Assembly (NCBI GenBank): GCA_022605955.1
Contig: JAKCOZ010000015.1
Span: forward strand, 3,477,287-3,541,286
Origin: Rallus limicola
Lineage: Eukaryota; Chordata; Aves; Gruiformes; Rallidae
Direction: 5' to 3'
DNA: 64,000 nucleotides
Part shown: positions 23,197 to 35,351 of the stretch, one piece after another
Numbering within the stretch: the first letter of the stretch is position 1
Layout of the letters: each line of letters begins with the position of its first letter
Notes under the pieces: generated by a model
What the model was told of the DNA's origin: nothing
Database searches by the model: none
The model's input: the letters and a program-made list of their open reading frames with translations, nothing else
Program-made: the position numbers and the translations under genes

Positions 23197-24202
23197 TGGC
23201 ACCCAGTCCAGCTGGGGGGGCTCATACCAAGGGCAATGGCACTGAGACACCCAGTCCAGCTGAGGGGCTTGTACCAAGGGCAATGGCACTGAGACACCCA
23301 GCCCAGCTGGGGGGCTCATACCAAGGGCAATGGCACTGAGACACCCAGCCCAGCTGGGGGGCTTGTACCAAGGGCAATGGCACTGAGACACCCAGCCCAG
23401 CTGGGGGGCTCATACCAAGGGCAATGGCACTGAGACACCCAGCACAGCTGGGGAGGTCATACCAAGGGCAATGGCACTGAGACACCCAGTCCAGCTGGGG
23501 GGGCTTGTACCAAGGGCAATGGCACTGAGACACCCAGTCCAGCTGGGGGGCTCATACCAAGGACAATGGCACTGAGACACCCAGCCCAGCTGGGGAGGTC
23601 ATACCAAGGGCAATGGCACTGAGACACCCAGCCCAGCTGGGGGGCTTGTACCAAGGGCAATGGCACTGAGACACCCAGCCCAGCTGGGGGCTTGTATCAA
23701 GGGCAATGGCACTGAGACACCCAGCCCAGCTGGGGGGGCTCGTACCAAGGGCAATGGCACTGAGACACCCAGCCCAGCTGGGGGGCTCATACCAAGGGCA
23801 ATGGCACTGAGACACCCAGCCCAGCTGGGGGGCTCATACCAAGGGCAATGGCACTGAGACACACAGTCCAGCTGGGGGGCTCATACCAAGGGCAATGGCA
23901 CTGAGACACCCAGCCCAGCTGGGGGGCTCATACCAAGGGCAATGGCACTGAGACACCCAGTCCAGCTGAGGAGCTTGTACCAAGGGCAATGGCACTGAGA
24001 CACACAGCCCACTTGGTGGCTCATAACAAGGGCAATGGCACTGGGACACCCAGCGCAGCTGGGGACTTGTACCAAGGACAATGGCACTGAGACACCCAGC
24101 CCAGCTGGGGGCTTGTACCAAGGGCAATGGCACTGAGACACCCAGCCCAGCCAGGGGCCTCATACCAAGGGCAGTGGCACTGAGACACCCAGCCCAGCCT
24201 GA
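23197..24202. repeat. 47-bp minisatellite, about 21 copies
   Basis: The 47-bp unit contains GACACCCAGCCCAGCTGGGG, GGCTCATACCAAGGGCAATG and GCACTGA. Almost every unit holds CAGCTG inside the palindrome CCCAGCTGGG. Variation is mainly CTCATACC versus CTTGTACC and the length of the G run. Because 47 is not a multiple of three, all frames cycle and appear open on the minus strand; these reading frames are artefacts. Confidence 0.95.
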
Positions 24203-26968
24203 CCACAGGTTCGAGCTGGGAAAAGGGACTGGCAGGTCCAAGCTGCTCACCGGGCAGCTGGCATCATCTGCTCTGCTGTGCCGGCTGCGCCAGGAGCTGG
24301 CAGCCACTAACCCCGAGAGGAGGACAAGCCCCTGCTCTCTCAGGGGCTCTGGAAGCAGGGGGGTCCTTTGCCAAGCTGCATGGCCAGTGTCCTTCTAGGA
24401 TGGGGACTGCAAAGGGATGTTTCAGGATCCTCCTGGGCAGAGGGGCTGTGCCATGGGCTCTGTGACCGGAACCATGGCGCTAAGGCAGCACCAAGAGGTG
24501 GAAGGGAAAAAAGAAAATTCAACACAGCATCTTCCAATTTCTGCTCTTAAAAAGCCTAGTCATTAAGGGAATGTACTTATTAATTATCTGTGATTTGTTG
24601 TGAAATGCTGAGGGGTTTACAATAACAAGGGAAAAAAGAAACCCAAACCATTCTCTTTGGATGCCCACCCTGTGCTGCTACTGGCCCCATGCACACCCCT
24701 GCCCCTCGCTGGTGCTGCTGTCTCCCTGGGTCTGTGGCCATCTGCACCTCCTAATTAAAGGAACCCCCAGGAGACCCGTAACACAAACGAGCTAATTTCA
24801 TGTTTAATGATCTTTAATCAGAAGTGAGTGTGACTAACAACAGCCATCCAGAAGGTGCTTTGTTATTCATTTTATCTTCCATCGGCTTCTCCCAAAAGCT
24901 TCAATCCCATCCCACACGTGGTGGTGGCCCCACACCTGCAGTGGGGGTGAGGGTGCCAAGGTGATGATCAGGGAGGATGGTCGGTCCCCTGGCCCTGCCC
25001 TCATCAGCCTCATGGCACAGGGAGCAGACCTCCTAGAAGAACGGCTCTGCCACCGTTTCCCTCAGGATCACAGAGCCCTTGCCTTGCACCTTTTCAAGCC
25101 CTGACCACCCCAGGAGCAGCTGAGTGAGATCCCAGTCCTGCTCCATACCACGGCCGAGCTTTGTACATGTGTGGGATGGCCAGTGACACCTCAGCCCTGG
25201 ACCCAGGACATGCCCTGAGGCCAGGCTCCACTCTCCTTGCCACAATCCTGCTGATGCTGTGGGAGCTAGCAGGGCATCCACATCCCTGGCAGCCAGAGAC
25301 CGGTGGAGCTAGTGACAACCTATTCCAGAAAAGAAGGACAGAGTCCTTGGAGATCCTTTAGTCTGGGAGTCTCCCAGGAGTCAGCACAGGACCTTACAGT
25401 TTCCTCTCCCTAGCATTTATGTTTCCAACCATGCCTGCTGCCTCCTCCTAATCCTCTCTTCCCCCTCTTCACAGCCTGTTAAACCCAGCACCAGGCCTGT
25501 GTAAATAGCACTGGTATTTCTAGAGCCTTTCAGAATAAATACCAATAAAGAAAACAAGGTGGGGGTGAAGATGTCGAGGGATTTCAGGGCAAAACATTAC
25601 CCAGCATCTTGCAAAAGAGCCTGGGAAATAAAAAAAAAAAGCACTTGTTGAAGGGGAGTCTGTGATATGTCAACTGCTGCCCATTTTCTGGCACTGTAAT
25701 TGCCACACAGTGTCTGTGTAACAGCACTCTGAGTGCCTGTGCCACTCACTGATACCTGCAGGCTTGTTTCTGTCTCCTAAAATCCTCCCTGCAAGCCAGG
25801 GGAAAAAGCCAGCTTGGGGAGTTTGGTGCAAGGGCTGACTTCTTTGGCAAAGCCACCAAGCTTCCACCATGCCTGCAGCAAACCCTTTGCAGGTTGGTTT
25901 GGTGTCGACCAGGGAACCCCCGGCCAGGTCTATGTCCTACATGGGACCTTGTGGGTGGGGGCTCTGGGGATGCTGCCTGCCTGAGTCTCCCCTCCCCAGG
26001 TGTGCTCGCTTGCTCCCCCAGAGCCCACCCCCACAGCCCTGTGCTCCACTTCAGAAGAGTGGAACACTCTGTTGCCAATTTTACACCAAAATGCCAAGCA
26101 AGAAGCTAATTAGTGACACCAGGCTGTGACCTTCTGGAGTGCTGCAAGCTGGAGCCCTGCCAGCAGCGCTGGGGAGGACCCTGCTTCTACTCGGGTGCTT
26201 CCTGGCCCTGCCCCAGCAGCCAGGTCTGAGCCAAAGACAACAACACAGGGAACCCTGGGTGCTCAGCAAGGGGCACCTCTCCTTGACCCCTCCTCCCCCC
26301 CTTCCCCAGCACAGCCTTTTCCAGCATTCATATAGGTCTTTTTTCAACCAAAACAATTATGGCAACTAAAAATAACCTTAAAAAGGTCAGTGCTCTGCTA
26401 TCTCCTGGCGATTCCAGGATGGAGGGGTGCTGTCCCAAACCTCCATGTCGTTGGTCTAATGAGGTAGCAGCAATCAAACCACATCACACACGCAGCTGTT
26501 ACCGCCCTGACACCCCTCCAGAGACGCTGGGGGGGCACTCCAGCCTGCCCAGCCCAAGCACACAGTCAGCAAGGACACAGCTCACCCCCCCTTTTCCATA
26601 GGTTTTCTGGAAGATCACCTGAGCTGGATAATCCCTCTCCTATGGATCTGTTGTCCTTGGCAGCATTGCTCACTGTGTCTTATAAGGGTCACCCCTCTGA
26701 TGGCATGCCCTGGGGACGCTGTGGCCCCTCGGGGCAGTTTTACTGCACTACATCGATTTGGGTCCAGGTCAGCCCTCTGGCTGAGAGTTTCATTTCCCCA
26801 AGGGGCACGGGGGTGACCCTGGCACTCAGGAAATCTCTTCCAAGATTTCATTTGCTCTGGATGAGCCAAATCCTGCAGCAGTTTGCCTTCCAGGTGACTA
26901 AGAGAAACTCAGAAGGTGATGGGGAAGTAAAGCTGGTCCCAGCTGCTGGACAGGGTGGGTGCCTGGGC

Positions 26969-27749
26969 TGGCACTCCAGCCCATGGCATGCCAGGCCTAG
27001 CGTGCCCACACTCCAGCCTATGGCATGCCAGGCCTAGCGTGCCCACACTCCAGCCCATGGCATGCCAGGTCTAGCGTGCCCACACTCCAGCCCATGGCAT
27101 GCCAGGTCTAGCATGCCCACACTCCAGCCCATGGCATGCCAGGCCTAGCGTGCCCACACTCCAGCCCATGGCATGCCAGGTCTAGCGTGCCCACACTCCA
27201 GCCTATGGCATGCCAGGCCTAGCGTGCCCACACTCCAGCCCATGGCATGCCAGGTCTAGCGTGCCCACACTCCAGCCCATGGCATGCCAGGTCTAGCATG
27301 CCCACACTCCAGCCCATGGCATGCCAGGTCTAGCGTGCCCACACTCCAGCCCATGGCATGCCGGGTCTAGCGTGCCCACACTCCAGCCCATGGCATGCCG
27401 GGCCTAGCGTGCCCACACTCCAGCCCATGGCATGGCAGGTCTAGCGTGCCCACACTCCAGCCCATGGCATGCCGGGCCTAGTGTGCCCACACTCCAGCCC
27501 ATGGCATGGCAGGTCTAGCGTGCCCACACTCCAGCCCATGGCATGCCAGGTCTAGCATGCCCACACTCCAGCCCATGGCATGCCGGGCCTAGTGTGCCCA
27601 CACTCCAGCCCATGGCATGCCAGGTCTAGCATGCCCACACTCCAGCCCATGGCATGCCGGGCCTAGTGTGCCCACACTCCAGCCCATGGCATGCCAGGTC
27701 TAGCATGCCCACACTCCAGCCCATGGCATGTCAGGCCTAGTGTGCCCAC
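26969..27749. repeat. 37-bp minisatellite, about 21 copies
   Basis: The 37-bp unit contains CCCACACTCCAGCCCATGGC and ATGCCAGGTCTAGCGTG. Each unit has the palindrome GGCATGCC (a few have GGCATGGC). Variation is confined to a few positions (AGGCCTAG/AGGTCTAG/GGGCCTAG, GCGTG/GCATG/GTGTG). Confidence 0.95.
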
Positions 27750-28429
27750 CCAGCCTCAGCGCTCTGCTCACCGGCAGCTCTGTGCCCTGCAGTCAGCGCT
27801 TGTGATGGACAGCAAGTGTTTAAGGAGCAATTCATGTCCCCAAACCACCAAGAACATAGAAATAGCAACAGATTCTGCTTACAGTTCCACCTTTGGCATG
27901 GTTGACTGCTGGCAGTGCATCACACAGCCCCCACCTCCCCTACAGTGCCCTCAGCCCCTGTCCCCGCTAAGGCTGGGTGGCAGCGGGGGACGAGCAGGCG
28001 GATGTGGCACATTCCCACAGCAGCAGCATCTCTGACAAGTCCATCTGTGTCAGGAGGAGCAGGATGGGGCTGGCCACTGGCCACGGCCAGGGATGAGTCC
28101 ATGATGGCCACAGAGGTCTGAGTCAGGTGAGGGCTCACCCCAAGGACTCCCAGCCCTGCCAGAGGTGCAGCAGCCTTCTCTGGCAGCTGATGTGCACTGA
28201 GGCCAAGAAAGTGTTTCTGCAACAGCTGCCATGGGGTGGTAAGAGGACCAAAGCAGGAACAAGCTCCCACAGGGACCCAGTGAGCTCCTGGGTGAAACTC
28301 TGTGCTGCAGTCACAGCATGGCTATCTCGATGCCTGGCTCTGGGCATCAGGATAAACACCAGTGGCAACTGTAGGAGCTGAAACCTTTTGTTTCTACTGG
28401 GCTGTCCTCGTCCACATGCATCATGGTGA

Positions 28430-28668
28430 ATCATAAAACCAGAGGATCTGAAAGGTTGGAAAAGACCTCTAAGGTCATCAAGTCCTGCCCAATTTGGTGT
28501 CACCTGCAGACTTACTGAGGCACACCCAATGCCCTCATCCAGACCACTGATAAACATCCTAAACAAGACTGAGCCCAGTACTGAGCTCCAGGGAACGAGC
28601 GGCCACCAACTGGGTTGAGCTCTGTTCACTGCAACTCTTGGCTGTCCAGCCAGGGTTCTACCCTGAGA
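28430..28668 (-). mobile_element. Old CR1-like fragment, internally deleted
   Basis: Begins with a CR1 3' terminus (AAAGGTTGGAAAAGACCTCT, AAGGTCATCAAGTCC) but jumps after about 65 bp to a segment reading GTGTCACCTGCAGACTTACT and further to GAGCTCCAGGGAACGA, a known avian CR1-type region. An internal deletion or a chimera would explain this. It is strongly diverged and non-coding. Confidence 0.65.
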
Positions 28669-29379
28669 AGAGACCCATCCTCACACCCCAGGAAGAGGAA
28701 CACATTCACAGTTAGCCCCAGCCACTGTCAGATGGACTCAGGATCCACCATGCTTCTTCTGTAGTCCTCATCATGCGAGTCTCCTCGCATCCTATCCCAG
28801 AGCAGAGGCTGTCCGTGTTACCCAGGACAGGTGGAAACAGTCACCATAATCTGCCTTGGCATCTTTTTTTTTTAAAAAAAAGCAATTTCCTCCCTCTGCC
28901 TCTCTGACAGAGCTGGGGAAATATTTGAGTGACCCGTCAACAGTTTTTTCATCTCCACAAGAAGATGTTTTATCTGATCATGCCTTGCCTGCTCTTCTTC
29001 TTTACACGGCATCTCCTGTCTGCTCCTGTTCCTTCCAGGCTGCCTTGAATGAGATCTGGCTGCACCCAGGTACCACAGGGATGCCAGCGCCACACAGAGC
29101 CAGTGGGTGCTGGGGACCCAGTGGCCCTGCTAGGGATGGGATGGAATAGGGACAGCAGCACCCAGAGGAAAGTCAGCAGCCCCCACACCAAACCACTTCA
29201 CCCGTGCGGCTTCCATGGGTGATCCTGCAGAGCAGGGGGGAGAGGAGAGCCCCTTTGAGCCCCATCCTTGTTTTTTAGGAGGGGACATCACTGACATGGG
29301 GTTTTTTTTTTTTGTGAATGATTTTCTTGTTCTGCTTTTTGGCCAGAACAGCTCTACAGCAAGGTTGGGGCTTTAACAC

Positions 29380-29730
29380 AGTAATTCTCCGAGCGTAATG
29401 AAAGCTGACATTATATCAAACACAATAAAGACTCTCAGTTGATGGAGATCATTCCTGAACACACAAACCCATTAAACTGAAAGGAAAAAAAAAAAAAAAT
29501 ATCAATTCTACACACTTGCCAGCCAAAAGAAAATGTGATTTGTTATCTAAAAAGGGGGTTATAAACACAGCTTCAATGCACTTTCTGTGCTGTAATGAAA
29601 ACTGGGTTTGAAATGGCAAGACGACTGCAAATTAGAGTATTTGATTTTATTTTCTAACTTTTTAGGTAAACCTTCTGCAAGGGCAAGTGCAAGGTTACGG
29701 CGACGATCTTTCTGTGCCTGACCGATAAGT
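29380..29730. promoter_or_regulatory. AT-rich unique block, candidate conserved element
   Basis: About 350 bp of non-repetitive AT-rich DNA in the exon a-b intron, with GTAATGAAAGCTGACATTAT and CTTTCTGTGCTGTAATGAAA. It contrasts with the GC-rich flanks; an A13 run interrupts it. Function is unknown. Confidence 0.2.
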
Positions 29731-29953
29731 AGGATCTGTAATTAAAGGAGGAGAAGAAAGAAAGGGGGATAAGGAGCTGGCGTTCGCCCTTCTAACGCTG
29801 CTTTGAACACCAAGCCCTGCCTGCAGGAGCAGCCACCCACGGGAGCAGCCACCACTCCCACCACAGACACACAGAGCAGGACCCCCTGCTCAGAGGGATG
29901 CTGAGCACCCAGCGCTGCTGACAGACATCTTCCCACCCGGCTGTGCCACCACA

Positions 29954-30011
29954 TGTGTGTGTGTGTGTCTGTCTGTCTGTCTGTGTCTGTGTGTGTCTGT
30001 GTGTGTGTGTG
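29954..30011. repeat. TG/TCTG microsatellite
   Basis: About 58 bp of TG dinucleotides interrupted by TCTG tetramers; likely polymorphic. Confidence 0.95.
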
Positions 30012-30034
30012 CCCCACGCCCTACCCCTCACCTT

Positions 30035-30263
30035 AGAATCATAGAATCCCAGACTGGTCTGGGTTGGAATGGACCCCAAGGGTCACAGAGCTCCAACCCC
30101 CCTGCCACAGGCAGGGACACCAACCTCCAGGCCTGGAGCTACACAAGGCTGCCCAGGGCCCCAGCCAACCTGACCTTGAACACCCCCAGGGATGGGGCAC
30201 CCACCCCCTCTCTGGGCAGCCTGTTCCAGCCCCTCCCCACTCTCTCTGTAAAAAACTTCCCCC
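30035..30263 (-). mobile_element. CR1 LINE 3' fragment
   Basis: Same CR1 family as 17268-17548, with terminal TAGAATCATAGAATCCCAGA. It begins 23 bp after the TG microsatellite. Confidence 0.92.
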
Positions 30264-32393
30264 CTTGGGTGGCTGGGAGTGAAATCTCTGTTATTCCTCC
30301 TGTCTTTTCCCATTTGGCAAACAACGAGCCCGTTTTCCCCAGAGTTTTGTTTCTAATGGAGCTTGAAATTATCTGGGCTTTGTAATTTGCTTGCACATTT
30401 GCAGGCAGGGGTTATGGATGGGGGACAGCAGCGTGGGCCTGCCAGTCCTCCCTCTGCCACCTCAGTGCCTGCCACCACACCCCAAAACCACCTGTGCTGT
30501 GCCCAGTGGTTCAACTCAGGCCCCAGCAGCCCTGCCATCCGCAGCTCAATGCAGAGCTACTTGTTTTGAACTGAAATGTTGGGATTTTTTTTCCAAGGAG
30601 AAAAGGCCTGATGGACTCTGACCCTTCAGACACCCCTTTTTCCTGCCTAAAAAGTGGGGAGAGGAGGGGGGGGCAGCAGGTGGAGGAAGTGGGGAGTTTC
30701 CCAGTGTAGCAGTGGAAATTGCAGCAAGGAAGAACTGGGAGAAAAACAACAGTGATAAACATTTTATGGAGCAGAAAAGGGCTTATAAAGAAGTCAACTT
30801 TTAAAGGCAATTTATATAATCCTGCCAAGCATGAATAAATGCAGGGCTGGCTCTCTGCAGCCTCAGAGGGTCCCTTTAAAGGGACAAATAGCTCTGGCCA
30901 CCCCAGCAGGCCCAAACGCAGTGATGACGATGCCCTGGGATGCATTGTGTGGTTCAGGGTGCAGGCCTGCACCTTTTGGTGGCATCACCCCCAGGCCAGC
31001 ACTGTCCCTGCTCCCTCACACCATGGGGGCTGTGGGATGTCTGGGCTCCTGCTGTTGGGGTGAGGCTAAAGGTGTGGAAAAGAACCTGAGGCACTGGGAA
31101 ACCCTGGAGGAACTCAGAGCACAGGGGTGGAGAGGAGCTGGGAGAAGATGGAACCTGCCAGGATGCCTGATGGGCAGCGTGGCAGCTCGTCAGCGAGGAC
31201 TGATATGGAGTGTGGGACCAGAAAACTCAACAGGAGCTTCCAGTGGTTTTATAGGCACATTTTACAGGTCCCTCACCTGAGCAGGGAGGCAAACAGAGGA
31301 TGGAAAGCTGGGAAACAGTATGGCAGCCTTAGCATCTCCATCTGCTGCCCAGGTATGGTCTGTGTGTGGGCTCAGAACTGTGGCCAGGGCTTGGGGACAA
31401 CAGCTGGGGACATCCAGAATGGGAGGACAGCCCTGAGGTGCCTTGAGGGACAGGTGCCTGTGGTTCTGTGCAAGTGGAGGCAGCCTGTCCCAGCAGACCC
31501 CCTGCAGAGCCCTGTCCAGGAGCTTCTCACTGGGAAAACTGGTCAGCCAGGCAACTGCAAACTGGGAACTTCTAGTGGTCTCTTATCATAGTAGTACCAG
31601 ACAGTCACAGTGCCCTGTGGTGGGAGCCCGCCCCATGGGAAGGGGACACAGGTCCTGCCTTTCCAGGGCTCCACCAGCCTTTGCTGGCAGATGGACAGGC
31701 ACCCCTGGGAGACCCTACGTGTGCAGGAGGGGAAGGGCATGGCCTCTTCCCCCTCCAAGTCAGGGAGGGTCATACAACAGCCCTGAGCAGCAGCCTGCCC
31801 AGCTGTCCCCCTGTCCCTGCCCAGTGTGCCACTGCCAGCTGCCACCCAGCCCTGGGGTGAGATGAGATGAGATGAAGGGACAATGTGACAGGTGCCCCAG
31901 AGCCACTGCACATGCAACCTTGGGACTAAGATTGCTTTTGGATGAAGAAGGTGCTTGGGTGGGCAGGGGAGCTCTGGGGACACGCAGGGACACGGCCCCA
32001 GCCTGGCCTGGCTGGGAGATGCAGGGAGCCCGAGGGTGGGTGAGGACGAGGAGCAGGGATGAGACAGGACAGTGTGGGGGGAGCATGCTGGGAAGGGGGA
32101 AGCATTCTGCAAAGCCCCCCAAGGTGGGAAACTGATCTCAATCCCTTTGGGCAGGCCAGTGTGGCTGGGAAAGGACAAAAAAAAGGGGACACCCCTCCCC
32201 AAAACCTTCCCCCCAGCGATGGGTCGTGAGCGATGGCGGGCAGCAGCCTCCCAGCTGGGAGGCTGGGTTCCATAGCAACCCATCTGCAGTGAGGTTTAAT
32301 GGGGCTGCCATTAGCACTAATGCAGCACACACACACACAGAGCATCTGCAGGGGCACCCCAAAATAACCATGCTGGCCACAAGCTGTCAGCAA

Positions 32394-32825
32394 CTCCGGT
32401 GTGAGGCTGGGATGCGACGCAGTGGGAGAGGAGGGGACCTGATTCTGGTTGTGGGAATGGGCTAGGTGGCTTCTTGTTGCTCTTTCCAGCCTTGTTTTTC
32501 CATGATTTCATTGGGTATTGCAACACTGTCTTTTTGGATGCATCTGAAACAAAACCCTACTTTATCATACAGCCATAGAATCATAGAATGGTTCAGGGCT
32601 GGAAAGGACCTGAAGATCATCAAGTTCCAACCCCCTGCCATGGGCAGGGACATCTCTCACTACTTCAGGCTGCTCAAGGCCCCATTCCTTACAATGCTTT
32701 CACCAGTATTACTAAGAGAAAGCAAACATCTCTCTTCAAATTCAGCCTATTCTCCTTAAATGCTGCAAAATGTCATGCTGGGGACCTCCTGTCCTGCTGC
32801 GTCGCATCCCAGCCTCACACCGGAG
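32394..32825. repeat. Perfect 29-bp inverted repeat, 374-bp spacer
   Basis: The left arm 32394-32422 contains CCGGTGTGAGGCTGGGATGC; the right arm 32797-32825 is its exact reverse complement over 29 bases. The arms include five CpG-type or GC-rich steps unlike simple repeats. The spacer holds a short CR1 fragment. Similarity stops sharply outside the arms. Confidence 0.9.
32574..32695 (-). mobile_element. CR1 LINE 3' fragment, short
   Basis: CATAGAATCATAGAATGG terminus followed by GATCATCAAGTTCCAACCCC. About 120 bp are recognisable. It sits inside the spacer of the 29-bp inverted repeat (32394-32422 / 32797-32825). Confidence 0.88.
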
Positions 32826-33019
32826 CCGCAGCCAGAAGGCACAAGCCACTCACTGGGAGGGAAAGAGAGGAGGAGCTGGGGATGCTGCTCTGCCTCCCTC
32901 CCTGCCAGCACCACAGCGGGCAGCAGCAGAGACAGCATCACTGGGACAGGCAGGCAGGTCTGCCCGTGCCCTGCCATGCTCCAGAGGACATTCAGTGCCA
33001 GTGTGGGGGTGCGTGGGGC

Positions 33020-33205
33020 CCAGGGTGCCAACCCATCGTGGGGTGCATGGGGCCACCATGATGCCCCTGGGGTGTCCGTGGCCAATCTGTGGGTGCTGCT
33101 TAAAGATTAGATACTCCAAGGCTCTGGATTCAAGAGGACACACAGACTGGGCCAGGGATGGAGGTGAGAGCCTGCAGGAGATGCCCATGGCTGCCCCCAC
33201 GCTGC
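33020..33205. repeat. Direct duplication, copy 1 (186 bp)
   Basis: Matches 33775-33960 at a fixed offset of 755 bp with no gap and nine substitutions (about 95% identity). It contains GGGGCCACCATGATGCCCCT and GCCTGCAGGAGATGCCCATG. Weak similarity extends about 9 bp further left. No known repeat family is recognised. Confidence 0.92.
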
Positions 33206-33774
33206 CCTTTGTGCAACCCTCTGCCTGGGAACCAGGGCTGAGGCAGGCAGAGCGCTGGGAAGGCTGCTGGGGAGCTGTGCACAGAGCCAGAGCTGCGCCA
33301 GTCCATCAAGTGTCCCAGGTGGGTCTGGGCTGTCCTGATAAAGCTGTGGAGAGCTCTGTGGTGCCGCCTGGCTGCACATTGTTTCTGGGTGACTCGCTCC
33401 TAATTACCTTGATTAAGTGGCTGCAAACAGGGCGATTAAAAACGGGCTGGGGTTGGGTTTGTTTGGTTTTTTTTTTCCCTGAGAAAGTGGATTTCTGAAA
33501 GGTTTGTGCCTTGAATTGCAAAATGAGCCAAGAGCCTCCCCCAACATGGTTTGTATCCTGGCTGTTGTTCCCCTCGGAGCACCAGGCAGCCAGGTCTGCA
33601 TGGAGAGGGAGCTGCTCCTTGGGGCTGTGGAGGGACCTGACATGCAGAAGCCTCTGCAGCGTGGAGGCTGCTTGGCCCTGTGGTCCAAGGGGATGAACAG
33701 AAGCACCAAGGAAACAGCTGGACCTTGCACCAGCTTGCTTGCCCTGCCCATGCCCTGCCCACAGGGCGTGCACC

Positions 33775-33960
33775 CCAGGGTATCAACCCATTGTGGGGTG
33801 CATGGGGCCACCATGATGCCCCTGGGGTGTCCGTGGCCAATTTGTGGGTGCTGCTTAAAGATCAGAGGCTCCAAGGCTCTGGACCCAAGAGGACACACAG
33901 ACTGGGCCAGGGATGGAGGTGAGAGCCTGCAGGAGATGCCCATGGCTGCCCCCACGCTGC
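33775..33960. repeat. Direct duplication, copy 2 (186 bp)
   Basis: Second copy of 33020-33205; the intervening 569 bp are unrelated. The copies end sharply after CCCCCACGCTGC, where the flanks diverge. Confidence 0.92.
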
Positions 33961-35291
33961 AGTCTGCATACCCAGGGAGCCCCAAGCCACCAGCCAAGGG
34001 TGTCCCAGCAGGCTGGGGCTGCTGTGGGAGCGGGTGAGAGGAGGATCCACCCACTGCTGTGTCCCCTGGGGCTGGGCATGAAGGGCAGCCTGGAGGCAGG
34101 GCTCACTGGAGAGGCACCAGCCTCAGCACCGAGCTGTACCCACAACCTTGTCACCCTCCTAGCCTTGCCAGAAAGGGATGACCCTAATTCAGCTGGGCAC
34201 CCATGCAGAAAGGTCTCAGTGACTGCTGGTGACAATGACAACTGTCTGCTGGACAGGAGGGACAGCAGGGACACTTGCCCCTTCTTGGCAAGGCTGTGTC
34301 CTCTCATGAAGGGAAGATCCCCATGAGCTTGGCCTCCCCAGGTGCCTACAGGACACAGCTCCTGGGGGCATGAGAACTGGCCATGATCACACACCCCACA
34401 CTGGCCGACCAAAAACCAAGCAGCCTGACACCTCTTCCTCTCCACCTCAAACCCACCACCAAGGGCAGGAGGGTCTGTACGGGCAGGATGTGGCCCCAGG
34501 TCCTCATCTACCCTCTCCCTGAGCAGATCATGGTTGCAGACAGAGAAATCCCCCTCAAAATGCACCAGCTTCCAGCGGGGCTGTCCCTGGGCTGTCCCCT
34601 CAGCAACTGGGGATCTGGCCTGACCCAGGGGGGAAGGAGCTGGGTGGCTCAGGAGGATTTTTTATTGTAGACTCCATTTACACCAGAAGGAAAACAATCT
34701 TTCCTTCCTTCTGTATTATTGTTATAATTTGAGAGCATTTCCAGGCAGAATCCTCCAGGTTCCTGCTGAGTGCTATCACTGCCAGAATTACAAAGTCAAA
34801 TGCAATCATTAAACCTGCATCTTCCCTCTCCCAGCCCAGACTGTTCCTTCCCCCAGTAACAGCCCCCACTGCAACCACTGTCAGATGAGCCGGCACGTGA
34901 CCGCGGGTGCTGCTGTCACCCCGTGTGACACCCTGCTTGGCAACAACCCCACCGGCTCCAGGAGATGGGGCTGGGGGGGGGATAAGAGTCTCCCCAGCCT
35001 CCAAACTCTCAGGGATGAGCTGCCAGCTGGAAATGAGCTCCAAAATCACATCATTTGCCCTCGTTTTTGCTGCCAGGCAGCAGCGCTGGGGCTGCCTGCG
35101 TGTGGAGCAGCGGCACCGCCAGCAGTCACCTGCCACAGGGTGGAGAATGTGGGCACGGAGGGAAGGAGGAGAGGAGGGGTGGGAGCAGGGATAGGATGAG
35201 GAACCCATCCCTGTGTCCTGAGTTATCCCATGGCCAGTGCTTCTGCACCACAGGGCTCAGCACCCAGGAGAGAAGCAGGTCAGAGCCTTAC

Positions 35292-35351
35292 CCGGATATT
35301 GTCCTGCCAGTGGTGAGCCTTCTGGAACTTCTCTGCTGCGTTGGCAAGTCT
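35292..35351 (-). CDS. CACNA2D2: CACNA2D2 exon a (most upstream in window)
   Basis: Sixty bases, phase 0 to 0, encode local residues 1-20, ending WQDNIR. Acceptor TTTTGCAG and donor GTAAGGC flank it. In alpha2delta-2 this stretch (RLA.AAE.FQKAH.WQDNI) belongs to the VWA N-terminal region just before the EEDI.YYD segment, and the next exon continues it exactly. The exon is symmetric, so skipping would keep frame. No further exon is recognised in the 28.6 kb upstream. Confidence 0.9.

Larger units (their letters stand above)
22226..35291 (-). other. CACNA2D2: CACNA2D2 intron between exons a and b (13.1 kb)
   Basis: Non-coding. It contains the 47-bp minisatellite (23197-24202), the 37-bp minisatellite (26969-27749), a TG/TCTG microsatellite, CR1 relics near 28.4, 30.0 and 32.6 kb, a 29-bp inverted repeat and a 186-bp direct duplication. 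AT-rich stretches near 24.5-24.9 and 29.35-29.73 kb look less repetitive and could be conserved elements. No other exon is seen. Confidence 0.85.

Noticed and set aside
23097..24307. Cys/His-rich repeat proteins (SQCHCPWYEPP type) on the minus strand
   Set aside because: The 47-bp unit cycles through three frames without stops; these are repeat artefacts.
10960..27749. CRISPR-like arrays of regularly spaced repeats
   Set aside because: The repeats are contiguous tandem units without unique spacers, in a vertebrate genome; they are minisatellites.
34678..35208. A 176-codon minus-strand frame just downstream of exon a
   Set aside because: No homology to alpha2delta or other families, arbitrary composition, and it does not overlap the exon frame; it is a chance open frame in GC-rich DNA.
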